From the NCBI GenBank assembly GCA_013314865.1, contig JABUEV010000029.1:1-12104 (forward strand): DNA of 12,104 bases, read 5' to 3'. Under the pieces are notes generated by a model. That model saw only the letters and a program-made list of their open reading frames with translations, did not search any database and had not been told where the DNA came from. This DNA is from Bacteroidales bacterium (GTDB lineage: Bacteria; Bacteroidota; Bacteroidia; Bacteroidales; VadinHA17). Of this stretch, positions 1-5,968 are shown one piece after another. Position 1 is the first letter of the stretch. Every line of letters begins with the position of its first letter. The position numbers and the translations under genes are program-made.

Positions 1-684
1 ATGTCAGTTGCATTTCCGATAGGCGGAGGTATCGGATGGACTCTTGGCATTCTAATCAACTATCTTGGCAAACCCGAAGGCAACCCTTACTTTCTTTTTG
101 GCGGTACTCTCGTAATAATTATGGCAATATTATTCAGCATGCAGTCATACCGGAAGTTGGCCACCCATCAGAAGAAGCCATCGTTCAAAGGTATTTTCCT
201 TGCATTTCTTGCCGGTATATGCATTGCTTTCTTTTACAGGTTTGTGGCACTATCGCTTGCGACTGACTTCTCGCCGGCAGAAGCCGGAAAGATAAGTTCA
301 TACACAGCTGTAGTGTTCTTCTCATTGGGAGCACTCGTCAGCACTGCTGTAATAAATCCTTTCTTCATGGCACACCCTGTCGAGGGAGAGCCAGTGAAAA
401 TGAAAGATTGGATCAGTGGAACGCCAAAAGCTCATTTGCTGGGAACCCTGGGAGGTTTTATCTGGTGCCTTGGCAACTCAGTCAGTTTCATGGCAGTTGG
501 TGCAGCAAGCCCTGCAATATCATATGGTCTGAGTAATGCTGCTCCTGTCGTGGCAGCCTTGTGGGGCATATTTGTATGGAAAGAATTCAGGGAGGCCCCA
601 AGAGGAACTAATCTCCTGCTAACGTTGATGTTTGTTTGCTATCTGATAGGATTGTCAATGATAGTATATGCAAGGATCTCTTGA
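1..684 (+). CDS. C-terminal part of a DMT/GRP-type sugar transporter (5' end outside window)
   Basis: This is a polytopic inner-membrane protein, probably a sugar or small-solute importer of the drug/metabolite transporter superfamily (GRP or RhaT-like branch). The reading frame is open from the first base, and about seven hydrophobic segments are visible, near residues 3-21, 31-47, 63-87, 98-120, 146-168, 171-193 and 204-225. Family members normally have about ten segments in roughly 330-350 residues. About three helices are therefore probably missing, and the ATG at base 1 is more likely an internal Met than the start. Glycine-rich stretches such as PIGGGIGW (6-13) and the segment around SYGLSNAAP (174-182) fit DMT helix packing. 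Only 45 bases separate it from the apiosidase-like gene, so it probably shares that operon. From context I infer import of apiose or an apiosyl sugar; sequence alone does not give the substrate. Other DMT roles, such as a ureide-permease-like or amine exporter, remain possible. Confidence 0.72.
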   Translation: MSVAFPIGGGIGWTLGILINYLGKPEGNPYFLFGGTLVIIMAILFSMQSYRKLATHQKKPSFKGIFLAFLAGICIAFFYRFVALSLATDFSPAEAGKISSYTAVVFFSLGALVSTAVINPFFMAHPVEGEPVKMKDWISGTPKAHLLGTLGGFIWCLGNSVSFMAVGAASPAISYGLSNAAPVVAALWGIFVWKEFREAPRGTNLLLTLMFVCYLIGLSMIVYARIS

Positions 685-729
685 ACAGATTCTGTCAGAT
701 TCTTATTTTATCAGCTTAAATTTTCGAAA

Positions 730-2124
730 ATGAAAAGAGTAACTTTAACAATATTGCTGATCTGGATCAGCTATTATTTTGTTTCCTCTCAGGAAAATCC
801 CTGGAAAGGAGTGTCTTCAGATCTCTCCCATGGAAGAATTAAGATAGCGGATAATAAAAGATTTCTTGTCTTTGAAGACGGAACACCATTTTTCTATCTT
901 GGGGATACAGGATGGGAGCTGTTTCACCGCCTCAGTAAAGAAGAGACTGAAAAATACCTTGAGAATCGCCGTGCAAAAGGATTTACTGTAATCCAGGCTG
1001 TCGCCCTGGCTGAACTCGACGGATTAAATACACCAAATGCCGAAGGCAATAAGCCTTTAATTGACAACGACCCTCTTAAGCCCAATGAACCTTATTGGCA
1101 GCATATCGACTGGGTTATACGAAAGGCCGGCGAGAAAGGTATTTTTATAGGCCTCCTCCCCACGTGGGGTGATAAGGTTGACAAGCGATGGGGAGTCGGA
1201 CCTGTAATATTCAATACTGATAATGCATATAAATATGGTCAGTGGATCGGCAGCAGATATAGAAACTTTCCCAACATCATCTGGATAAACGGAGGTGACC
1301 GTGATGGCGGGGGAGACAACACACCCGTCTGGAACGCTCTGGGAGAAGGAATAAAATCTGTCGATAAAAACCATCTTATGACTTACCATCCCTGGGGGGA
1401 ACACAGTTCATCGGAATGGTTCCACGAAAGCTCATGGCTTGATTTCAACATGTGCCAGACCGGTCACGGACAAAGAAGTTATTCCATTTACAAAAGAATA
1501 ATAGTTCGCGATTATAATCTTAAGCCTGTAAAACCCTGCTTTGACGGAGAGCCAAGGTATGAAGATCATCCTGTCGGCTGGAATCCTGACGTTCTGGGAT
1601 GGTTCAATGACGCAGATATTCGTCAGGCACTCTACTGGAATCTCTTCAGCGGATCTTTCGGTCATACTTACGGATGTCATCCCGTCTGGCAGATGAAAGC
1701 TCCCGGGAGAGACCCTGTCGGTCTTGTCAGGAACAACTGGTACGATGTGCTCGACCTTCCGGGAGCATGGGATCTGATACATGCGCGCAGACTTCTTGAA
1801 TCCAGACCTTTCCTCTCAAGGGTCCCTGACCAGTCAATGATTATACCTGACTATTTCCCGGAAACTGACTATATTGTTGCCACCAGGGGTGACGGCTATG
1901 CACTCGTTTATTTTCCTACCGGCTGGAAAGCAGGCATAATCCTTGACAAAATTGGCGCAGACCAGCTGAATGTTTCATGGTATGATCCACGCACCGGCGA
2001 GATGAAATTTGTTGAGAAGGTCCCGGGTAAAGGAACTAAATACTTCACTCCTCCGTCAGCCGGCAGAGGGAATGACTGGATACTTGTACTTGATGATGCT
2101 TCAAAAAATTTTAAAAATCCCTGA
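730..2124 (+). CDS. exported GH140-like apiosidase (DUF4038 plus C-terminal beta domain)
   Basis: This is a predicted secreted glycoside hydrolase of the apiosidase-like DUF4038 family (GH140), which removes beta-linked D-apiose, for example from rhamnogalacturonan II. Residues 1-20 form a signal peptide (MKR, hydrophobic core, then SS before QENPW) with no lipobox Cys. The TIM-barrel catalytic domain runs from about 35 to 360. It shows the family start FFYLGDTGWELFHRL (54-68), GLLPTWGD (141-148), IIWINGGDRDG (183-193; Asp190 is the likely acid/base) and FDGEPRYEDHP (271-281; Glu274 is the likely nucleophile). Residues about 365-455 fit the small beta domain that follows DUF4038 (Collagen_bind_2 type), ending NDWILVLDD. 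The 464 aa length is normal for the family. The DUF4038 call is firm. Apiosidase activity is inferred from the family and from downstream genes that fit apiose oxidation; other DUF4038 activities cannot be excluded. The next gene overlaps or abuts its 3' end. Confidence 0.85.
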   Translation: MKRVTLTILLIWISYYFVSSQENPWKGVSSDLSHGRIKIADNKRFLVFEDGTPFFYLGDTGWELFHRLSKEETEKYLENRRAKGFTVIQAVALAELDGLNTPNAEGNKPLIDNDPLKPNEPYWQHIDWVIRKAGEKGIFIGLLPTWGDKVDKRWGVGPVIFNTDNAYKYGQWIGSRYRNFPNIIWINGGDRDGGGDNTPVWNALGEGIKSVDKNHLMTYHPWGEHSSSEWFHESSWLDFNMCQTGHGQRSYSIYKRIIVRDYNLKPVKPCFDGEPRYEDHPVGWNPDVLGWFNDADIRQALYWNLFSGSFGHTYGCHPVWQMKAPGRDPVGLVRNNWYDVLDLPGAWDLIHARRLLESRPFLSRVPDQSMIIPDYFPETDYIVATRGDGYALVYFPTGWKAGIILDKIGADQLNVSWYDPRTGEMKFVEKVPGKGTKYFTPPSAGRGNDWILVLDDASKNFKNP

Positions 2125-2935
2125 ATTGGAATTAGGACTAAGCTCTTACACCTATACATGGGCAGTCGGGGTTCCGGGTCATTTACCCCGGAAACCTCTT
2201 ACAGCCATCGGTTTGATTAATAAAACATATACAGCCGGCCTGAGACTGCTTCAAATAGCTGATAATCTTCCTGTTGAAAGCATGACCCCTGATGAAATTG
2301 ATAAAATTTCAAAATTTGCCAGGCAGAAAAAGGTCAGGATTGAGTACGGAGCAAGGGGACTCACCTTTGATCATGCAATCCGCTGTCTTTTCCTTGCTGA
2401 AAGGTTTGATTCAGAAATTCTCAGAATGGTAATTGATGCACCGGGCTTTGAACCTGACCTTGCGACGGTAAAATCAATCCTGAGGGATCTTCTTCCGGAA
2501 CTTAAACAGCGAAAAATAAAGCTTGCTATAGAAAACCATGACCGCTTTAAAGCAAAGGAGTTTGCAGAAATGGTCGAATATACTGCTTCTGAGTGGATTG
2601 GCATCTGCCTCGACTCTGTAAATTCAATGGGTGCCGGTGAAGGTTTTGAAACTGTTTCTGAAATTCTCCTGCCATATACCATTAACTTTCATGTGAAGGA
2701 TTTCACAATATTCAGGATGTTTCACAAAATGGGGATTGTAATTGAAGGACGACCTGCAGGGAAAGGTATGCTGAATATTCCTGATATGCTTCACAAGTTA
2801 AATGAGTATGGAAAATGCAGAAGCGTAATTCTTGAATTATGGACACCACCAGAACCTGATATTGAAGCCACAATACAGAAAGAGGAGAAATGGGCTGTCG
2901 AAAGCATTGAATATCTTACAAAACTTCTGAAATAA
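2096..2935 (+). CDS. oiaC: TIM-barrel protein, candidate 3-oxo-isoapionate decarboxylase
   Basis: This is a xylose-isomerase-like TIM-barrel enzyme (AP_endonuc_2 fold). With its neighbours it best matches OiaC, which decarboxylates 3-oxo-isoapionate to L-erythrulose in the oxidative D-apiose pathway. The four usual metal ligands are present (numbering from the ATG at 2096): Glu146 in IENHDR, Asp173 in CLDSVN, His199 in FHVKDF and Glu247 in LELW. The N-terminal strand GLSSYTYTWAVGVPG (14-28) is well preserved. No signal peptide is visible, so it should be cytoplasmic. The start is uncertain. ATG 2093 and 2096 overlap the apiosidase gene by about 30 bases, while TTG 2126, just after the apiosidase stop codon, would give an N-terminus starting directly before ELGLSSYT, as is usual for this fold. 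An ATG at 2009 is also in frame but adds unlikely sequence. Only six bases separate its stop from the next ATG. The fold is certain; the exact reaction is inferred from context. Confidence 0.7.
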   Translation: MLQKILKIPELELGLSSYTYTWAVGVPGHLPRKPLTAIGLINKTYTAGLRLLQIADNLPVESMTPDEIDKISKFARQKKVRIEYGARGLTFDHAIRCLFLAERFDSEILRMVIDAPGFEPDLATVKSILRDLLPELKQRKIKLAIENHDRFKAKEFAEMVEYTASEWIGICLDSVNSMGAGEGFETVSEILLPYTINFHVKDFTIFRMFHKMGIVIEGRPAGKGMLNIPDMLHKLNEYGKCRSVILELWTPPEPDIEATIQKEEKWAVESIEYLTKLLK

Positions 2936-2941
2936 AATAAA

Positions 2942-3973
2942 ATGGCTAAACTCAGATTTGCAATTCTCGGCTGCGGCTTCTGGTCGCAATTCCAGCTGGG
3001 CGGCTGGAAAGAACTGAATGAGGCTGAATGCGTGGCTCTATATAACCGTACAAAATCTAAAGCAGATGACCTCGCCGGAAGGTTTGGCATTCCCCGTACT
3101 TATGACAATGCTGAAGAAATGATGGAAAAAGAAGAACTTGATTTCGTTGATATTATCACCGATGTCGATACTCACCCGAAGTTTGTTGAACTGGCCGCAA
3201 AATACAAAAAGCATGTTATCTGTCAGAAACCAATGGCTCCGTCTTTTGAAACTGCGAAAAAAATGATGCAGGTTACCCGGGAGGCAGGCATCAAATTCTT
3301 TGTGCATGAAAACTACAGGTGGCAGCCGCAGATAAGAAGGATGAAAGAGATACTTGACTCGGGAGTGATTGGCCGGCCATTCAGATGCAACTCCTTGTGG
3401 AATACTGCGTACCCACTCTTCGAAACTCAGCCTTTTCTTGCAACACTTGAGAAATTTGCTCTCACCGACCAGGGGTCCCACCAGTTCGACGTTCTGCGTT
3501 ATCTCTTCGGTGAAGTCTCAACTATCTACACTCAGATCCAGACTGTAAACCCCGATATAAAAGGAGAAGATGTGGCAACATCTTTACTTGGAATGCAAAA
3601 TGGCATGGTATGCATACAGCAGATTTCATTCAGTTCACCACTTGAAAGAGAAGTCTTTCCCCAGGTTCTCATGCTGGTGGAAGGAAATAAGGGGAGCATA
3701 CGGCTGGATGCAGACTATAATTTTGCCATAACAGTCGGCAATCAGACACATTATGAACAAATGACAATGCGGAAATATTACTGGCAAACCGACAGGCTTG
3801 AACCTGAACCGCCTGCAATTGTTGCATGCAACAACGACATACTTCAGGACCTGCTAGGAAAAGGAAAAGCTGAAACAACCGCAGAAGATAATTTTGAGAC
3901 TGTAAGGCTTGTATGGGCAGCTTATGAATCAGCTGCATCAGGCAGGGTTATAAAAGTAGAAGAGTTCATATAA
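2942..3973 (+). CDS. apsD: Gfo/Idh/MocA oxidoreductase, candidate D-apiose dehydrogenase
   Basis: This is an NAD(P)-dependent sugar dehydrogenase of the Gfo/Idh/MocA family, 343 aa, cytoplasmic. The Rossmann domain (about 1-120) shows the dinucleotide motif GCGFW (10-14), a polar end to the second strand (YNRTKSK, 34-40) and CQKPMAP (94-100), where the family usually has EKP and Lys96 is the likely catalytic lysine. The C-terminal alpha/beta domain shows HENYRWQP (122-129) and DQGSHQFDVLRYLFGE (176-191), with Asp176, His180 and Asp183 in the usual substrate/catalytic positions. The family is broad, with sugar, inositol and keto-glycoside dehydrogenases all possible. The call of ApsD, which oxidises D-apiose to apionolactone, rests on its place between an OiaC-like and an ApnO-like gene and downstream of a GH140-like enzyme. 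Gaps of 6 and 17 bases to its neighbours indicate one transcript. Confidence 0.72.
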   Translation: MAKLRFAILGCGFWSQFQLGGWKELNEAECVALYNRTKSKADDLAGRFGIPRTYDNAEEMMEKEELDFVDIITDVDTHPKFVELAAKYKKHVICQKPMAPSFETAKKMMQVTREAGIKFFVHENYRWQPQIRRMKEILDSGVIGRPFRCNSLWNTAYPLFETQPFLATLEKFALTDQGSHQFDVLRYLFGEVSTIYTQIQTVNPDIKGEDVATSLLGMQNGMVCIQQISFSSPLEREVFPQVLMLVEGNKGSIRLDADYNFAITVGNQTHYEQMTMRKYYWQTDRLEPEPPAIVACNNDILQDLLGKGKAETTAEDNFETVRLVWAAYESAASGRVIKVEEFI

Positions 3974-3990
3974 TATTATACGAGAAATTT

Positions 3991-4818
3991 ATGTCAAAAG
4001 TTTCATTAATCGGAGCAGGTGGCAAGATGGGACTTCGCCTATCCCGTAACCTGATGAATTCAAAATATGAGATGTCATTCCATGAGATTAATCCTGAGGG
4101 TATATCAAGATTATCTGAAAGAGGGATAAACGTCACTGATCCCGGCAAAGCAATCTCTGACGCCGACGCTGTAATTTTTGCCGTCCCTGATGTGGCTCTG
4201 GAAAAAGTCACATCGGAATATATCCCGGACATGAAAAAAGGTGCACTGGCCATAACTCTTGATCCAGCAGCAGCCATGGCAGGAAAGCTTTATCAAAGGA
4301 ATGATATTTCATACTTTATAACCCATCCGTGTCACCCCTCCATTTTTAACTGGGAACCTGACCCTGAATCAATGAAGGATCATTTCGGAGGAGTCTCGGC
4401 AAAGCAGGCAATTGTATGTTCTCTGATGCATGGACCTGAAGAAGATTATCTTAAAGGAGAAGAACTTGCCAAAACATTTTACGCTCCTGTCGCAAGGGCT
4501 CACCGCATCACGGTTGACCAGATGGCTCTGCTGGAACCAGCCCTTGTTGAAACACTTGCATCCACGTGTGTTTACGTGATAAGTGAAGGACTAAAAGAAG
4601 TTATAAGGAGAGGTGTGCCTCCTGAAGCAGCACGTGATTTCCTTCTCGGACACCTGCGGATTCAAATGGCAGTGCTCTTCAATGAACTGCCCGGCGCTGT
4701 GTTCAGCGATGCTGCAAACAAGGCACTAAAACGGGGACTTCAGGAATTTATCAAAGATGACTGGAAAAAAGTATTCGATCCGGATAACCTTAAGGATCAG
4801 ATACTTGCAATAACATGA
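3991..4818 (+). CDS. apnO: NAD-dependent enzyme with PGDH_C-like domain, candidate D-apionate oxidoisomerase
   Basis: This is a 275 aa cytoplasmic two-domain oxidoreductase. The N-terminal Rossmann domain starts with GAGGKMG (8-14). Glu32 in FHEINP sits at the end of the second strand, which favours NAD over NADP. VIFAVPDVAL (61-70) is the typical fourth strand and loop. The C-terminal helical half carries THPCHPS (111-117), VDQMALLEPALVETL (175-189) and FLLGHLRIQMAV (217-228), as in proteins annotated semialdehyde dehydrogenase or phosphogluconate-dehydrogenase C-terminal domain. ApnO, which converts D-apionate to 3-oxo-isoapionate, belongs to this type of protein as far as I recall. Together with the ApsD-like and OiaC-like neighbours this is the best reading, though not proven from sequence. 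It is the last gene of the + strand run; no strong terminator follows, only the repeat region. The alternative is another hydroxyacid dehydrogenase of the same fold. Confidence 0.7.
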   Translation: MSKVSLIGAGGKMGLRLSRNLMNSKYEMSFHEINPEGISRLSERGINVTDPGKAISDADAVIFAVPDVALEKVTSEYIPDMKKGALAITLDPAAAMAGKLYQRNDISYFITHPCHPSIFNWEPDPESMKDHFGGVSAKQAIVCSLMHGPEEDYLKGEELAKTFYAPVARAHRITVDQMALLEPALVETLASTCVYVISEGLKEVIRRGVPPEAARDFLLGHLRIQMAVLFNELPGAVFSDAANKALKRGLQEFIKDDWKKVFDPDNLKDQILAIT

Positions 4819-4826
4819 TCAAACTC

Positions 4827-5004
4827 ATACTCCTGACTGACTGCACCAGCAAACACCTAATACCGAATACTCCTGCCTTACTGACTGCGCCAGCAGGCAG
4901 GCTGGGAATACCGAATACTGAATACTGAATTCTGAATACTGAATACTGAATACTGTATACCCCTGGCTGAATGACTGCGTAAGCAAGCAGGCAAGGAATA
5001 CCGA
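4827..5004. repeat. three imperfect copies of a 40-48 bp intergenic repeat
   Basis: Three related units lie between two convergent genes: 4827-4866 (40 bp, shortened), 4867-4914 (48 bp) and 4957-5004 (48 bp). Each begins ATAC(T/C)CCTG, contains TGACTGC(G/A) followed by an AGCA-type core, and ends AATACCGA. The two 48-bp copies align without gaps, with 39 of 48 bases identical by hand count. The first two copies are directly adjacent; the third is separated by the 7-bp tandem repeat. The 4867 copy can form a short hairpin (CCAGC at 4890-4894 with GCTGG at 4901-4905), but the other copies do not keep it. No open frame or transposase is linked. Dispersed copies elsewhere in the genome are likely but cannot be tested here. 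Confidence 0.8.
4914..4955. repeat. 7-bp tandem repeat, six units of AATACTG
   Basis: Six consecutive heptamers fill exactly 42 bases. Five read AATACTG and the third reads AATTCTG. A second, shorter run of three units (AATACTG, AAAACTG, AATACTG) lies at 5004-5024, right after the third long repeat and only four bases before the stop codon of the minus-strand DUF1080 gene. Both runs start at the AATACCGA end of a long repeat unit, so heptamer and long unit form one composite element. A simple repeat of this kind can change length by replication slippage. Confidence 0.85.
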
Positions 5005-5028
5005 ATACTGAAAACTGAATACTGGTTC

Positions 5029-5796
5029 CTACAATTCCTTCAGCTTAATACTCCGGTACCACACCTTTGTACCGTGATTCTGCAATGAAATGTACCCTTC
5101 ATCGAACTTGCCCCAATCGGGGTAATCAACCCATTTACCGCTGTTGCGAAGTTTATTCCATTCATCTGAATATTTTTCATATTCCACTACTATCTCTCCG
5201 TTAAGTATCTGCGTTACTTTGTTTCCGTTGACTATCAGCATCGCGTGATTCCATTCACCAACAGGCTTGTATGGTTTTGCCTTTGGAGGATACATTGCAT
5301 AATTTGCTCCGTTTATCTGCCAGTCTTCAAGTTTGTCAGGCCACCCTTCGTGATCAATCACCTGAAATTCCGGCCCTGTTTCGTACGGATACTTGTATAT
5401 CGTATCTTCTTCAATCTGATAAATGATCCCGCTGTTGGCACTCTTTGTCAGTTTATATTCAAGGCTCAGGGCGAAGTTTTTATACTTCCTGGTTGTAATA
5501 ATATCCTGGCTTTCACCTCCGCCTGTTGTATTCATTGTCAGTGCCCCGTCTTCAATAGCCCAGCAGTCAGGAAATTCACTCATGTTGTATCCACGCCATC
5601 CGTTTGAGGTAGTGCCGTCAAAAAGCAATACCCATCCGGCTGATTTTTCCTTACTGGTAAGTGTGTTAGGTTCAGCTTTTTTGTCAATCTCTGCCAAAAG
5701 AGATAAAGGACTGCCCTTGGGAGGTTTCTGTGAACATGAAATAACTGCCATTAAAAGAGGCAGTATAACTGACAGGTAAATGTAATTTCTTTTCAT
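5029..5796 (-). CDS. DUF1080 (3-keto-disaccharide hydrolase family) lipoprotein
   Basis: This is a surface or periplasmic lipoprotein with one DUF1080 domain (PF06439, concanavalin-like beta-sandwich; Pfam name 3-keto-disaccharide hydrolase). Residues 1-20 are a lipoprotein signal ending in the lipobox VISC, so Cys21 is the lipidated residue. The domain runs from about 54 to 255. It shows LFDGTTSNGWRGY (58-70), the inner strands SGIIYQI and GPEFQVID, and the characteristic C-terminal end GYISLQNHGTKVWYRSIKL. Length (255 aa) and start fit the family. It is convergent with the apnO candidate and divergent from the beta-propeller gene, with 172 bases between the two starts. Some family members cleave glycosides whose sugar has been oxidised at C3, working with Gfo/Idh dehydrogenases; whether this copy does so is unknown. 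Family confidence is high, substrate unknown. Confidence 0.88.
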   Translation of the reverse strand: MKRNYIYLSVILPLLMAVISCSQKPPKGSPLSLLAEIDKKAEPNTLTSKEKSAGWVLLFDGTTSNGWRGYNMSEFPDCWAIEDGALTMNTTGGGESQDIITTRKYKNFALSLEYKLTKSANSGIIYQIEEDTIYKYPYETGPEFQVIDHEGWPDKLEDWQINGANYAMYPPKAKPYKPVGEWNHAMLIVNGNKVTQILNGEIVVEYEKYSDEWNKLRNSGKWVDYPDWGKFDEGYISLQNHGTKVWYRSIKLKEL

Positions 5797-5968
5797 ACAA
5801 CAAGTTAGTTTTATTGTGATAAGTTTAATCTAAAATATTTAATTAATACTACAGCTATTTTAAAAATAGTTAAAGGAAAGTAAATAATTAAATCCTTTCA
5901 ATACGCTTTATTTATTAAATTTAAGTCCAAAATACTGAAAAAAATTTCTAAATGTCCAATTTCCATTA
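5797..5968. promoter_or_regulatory. divergent intergenic region, probable promoters for both flanking genes
   Basis: This AT-rich 172-base spacer lies between the starts of the DUF1080 gene (leftward) and the beta-propeller gene (rightward), so it should hold a promoter in each direction. No complete Bacteroidota-type promoter (TTTG and TAnnTTTG at normal spacing) could be found. Partial matches only are present, such as TAAGTTTA at 5820 and a TAAATTTA stretch closer to the rightward gene. A perfect inverted repeat, CTATTTT-A-AAAATAG (5855-5869), lies in the middle and could be an operator or chance in AT-rich DNA. Confidence 0.4.

Noticed and set aside
1057..1782. Two minus-strand open frames of about 115 codons (1057-1404 and 1432-1782)
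   Set aside because: Both are antisense shadows of the DUF4038 catalytic domain with no recognisable protein features.
2009..2095. Upstream ATG 2009 as start of the OiaC-like gene
   Set aside because: It would overlap the apiosidase by 116 bases and adds about 29 residues unrelated to the fold before the first barrel strand.
3038..3481. 147-codon open frame on the minus strand
   Set aside because: It lies entirely inside the dehydrogenase gene, whose motifs are clear; its own translation shows no recognisable domain.
2096..4818. Alternative reading as a myo-inositol or 3-keto-glycoside pathway
   Set aside because: Gfo/Idh plus TIM-barrel proteins fit those too, but the PGDH_C-like enzyme and the adjacent GH140-like gene fit apiose better; not fully excluded.
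4890..4905. CCAGC/GCTGG hairpin as terminator of the + strand operon
   Set aside because: The stem is five bases, lacks a following T-run, and is not kept in the other copies of the repeat.
4827..5024. Possible CRISPR array in the repeated intergenic block
   Set aside because: Repeats are diverged, two are directly adjacent, the intervening sequence is itself a simple heptamer repeat, and no cas gene is near.
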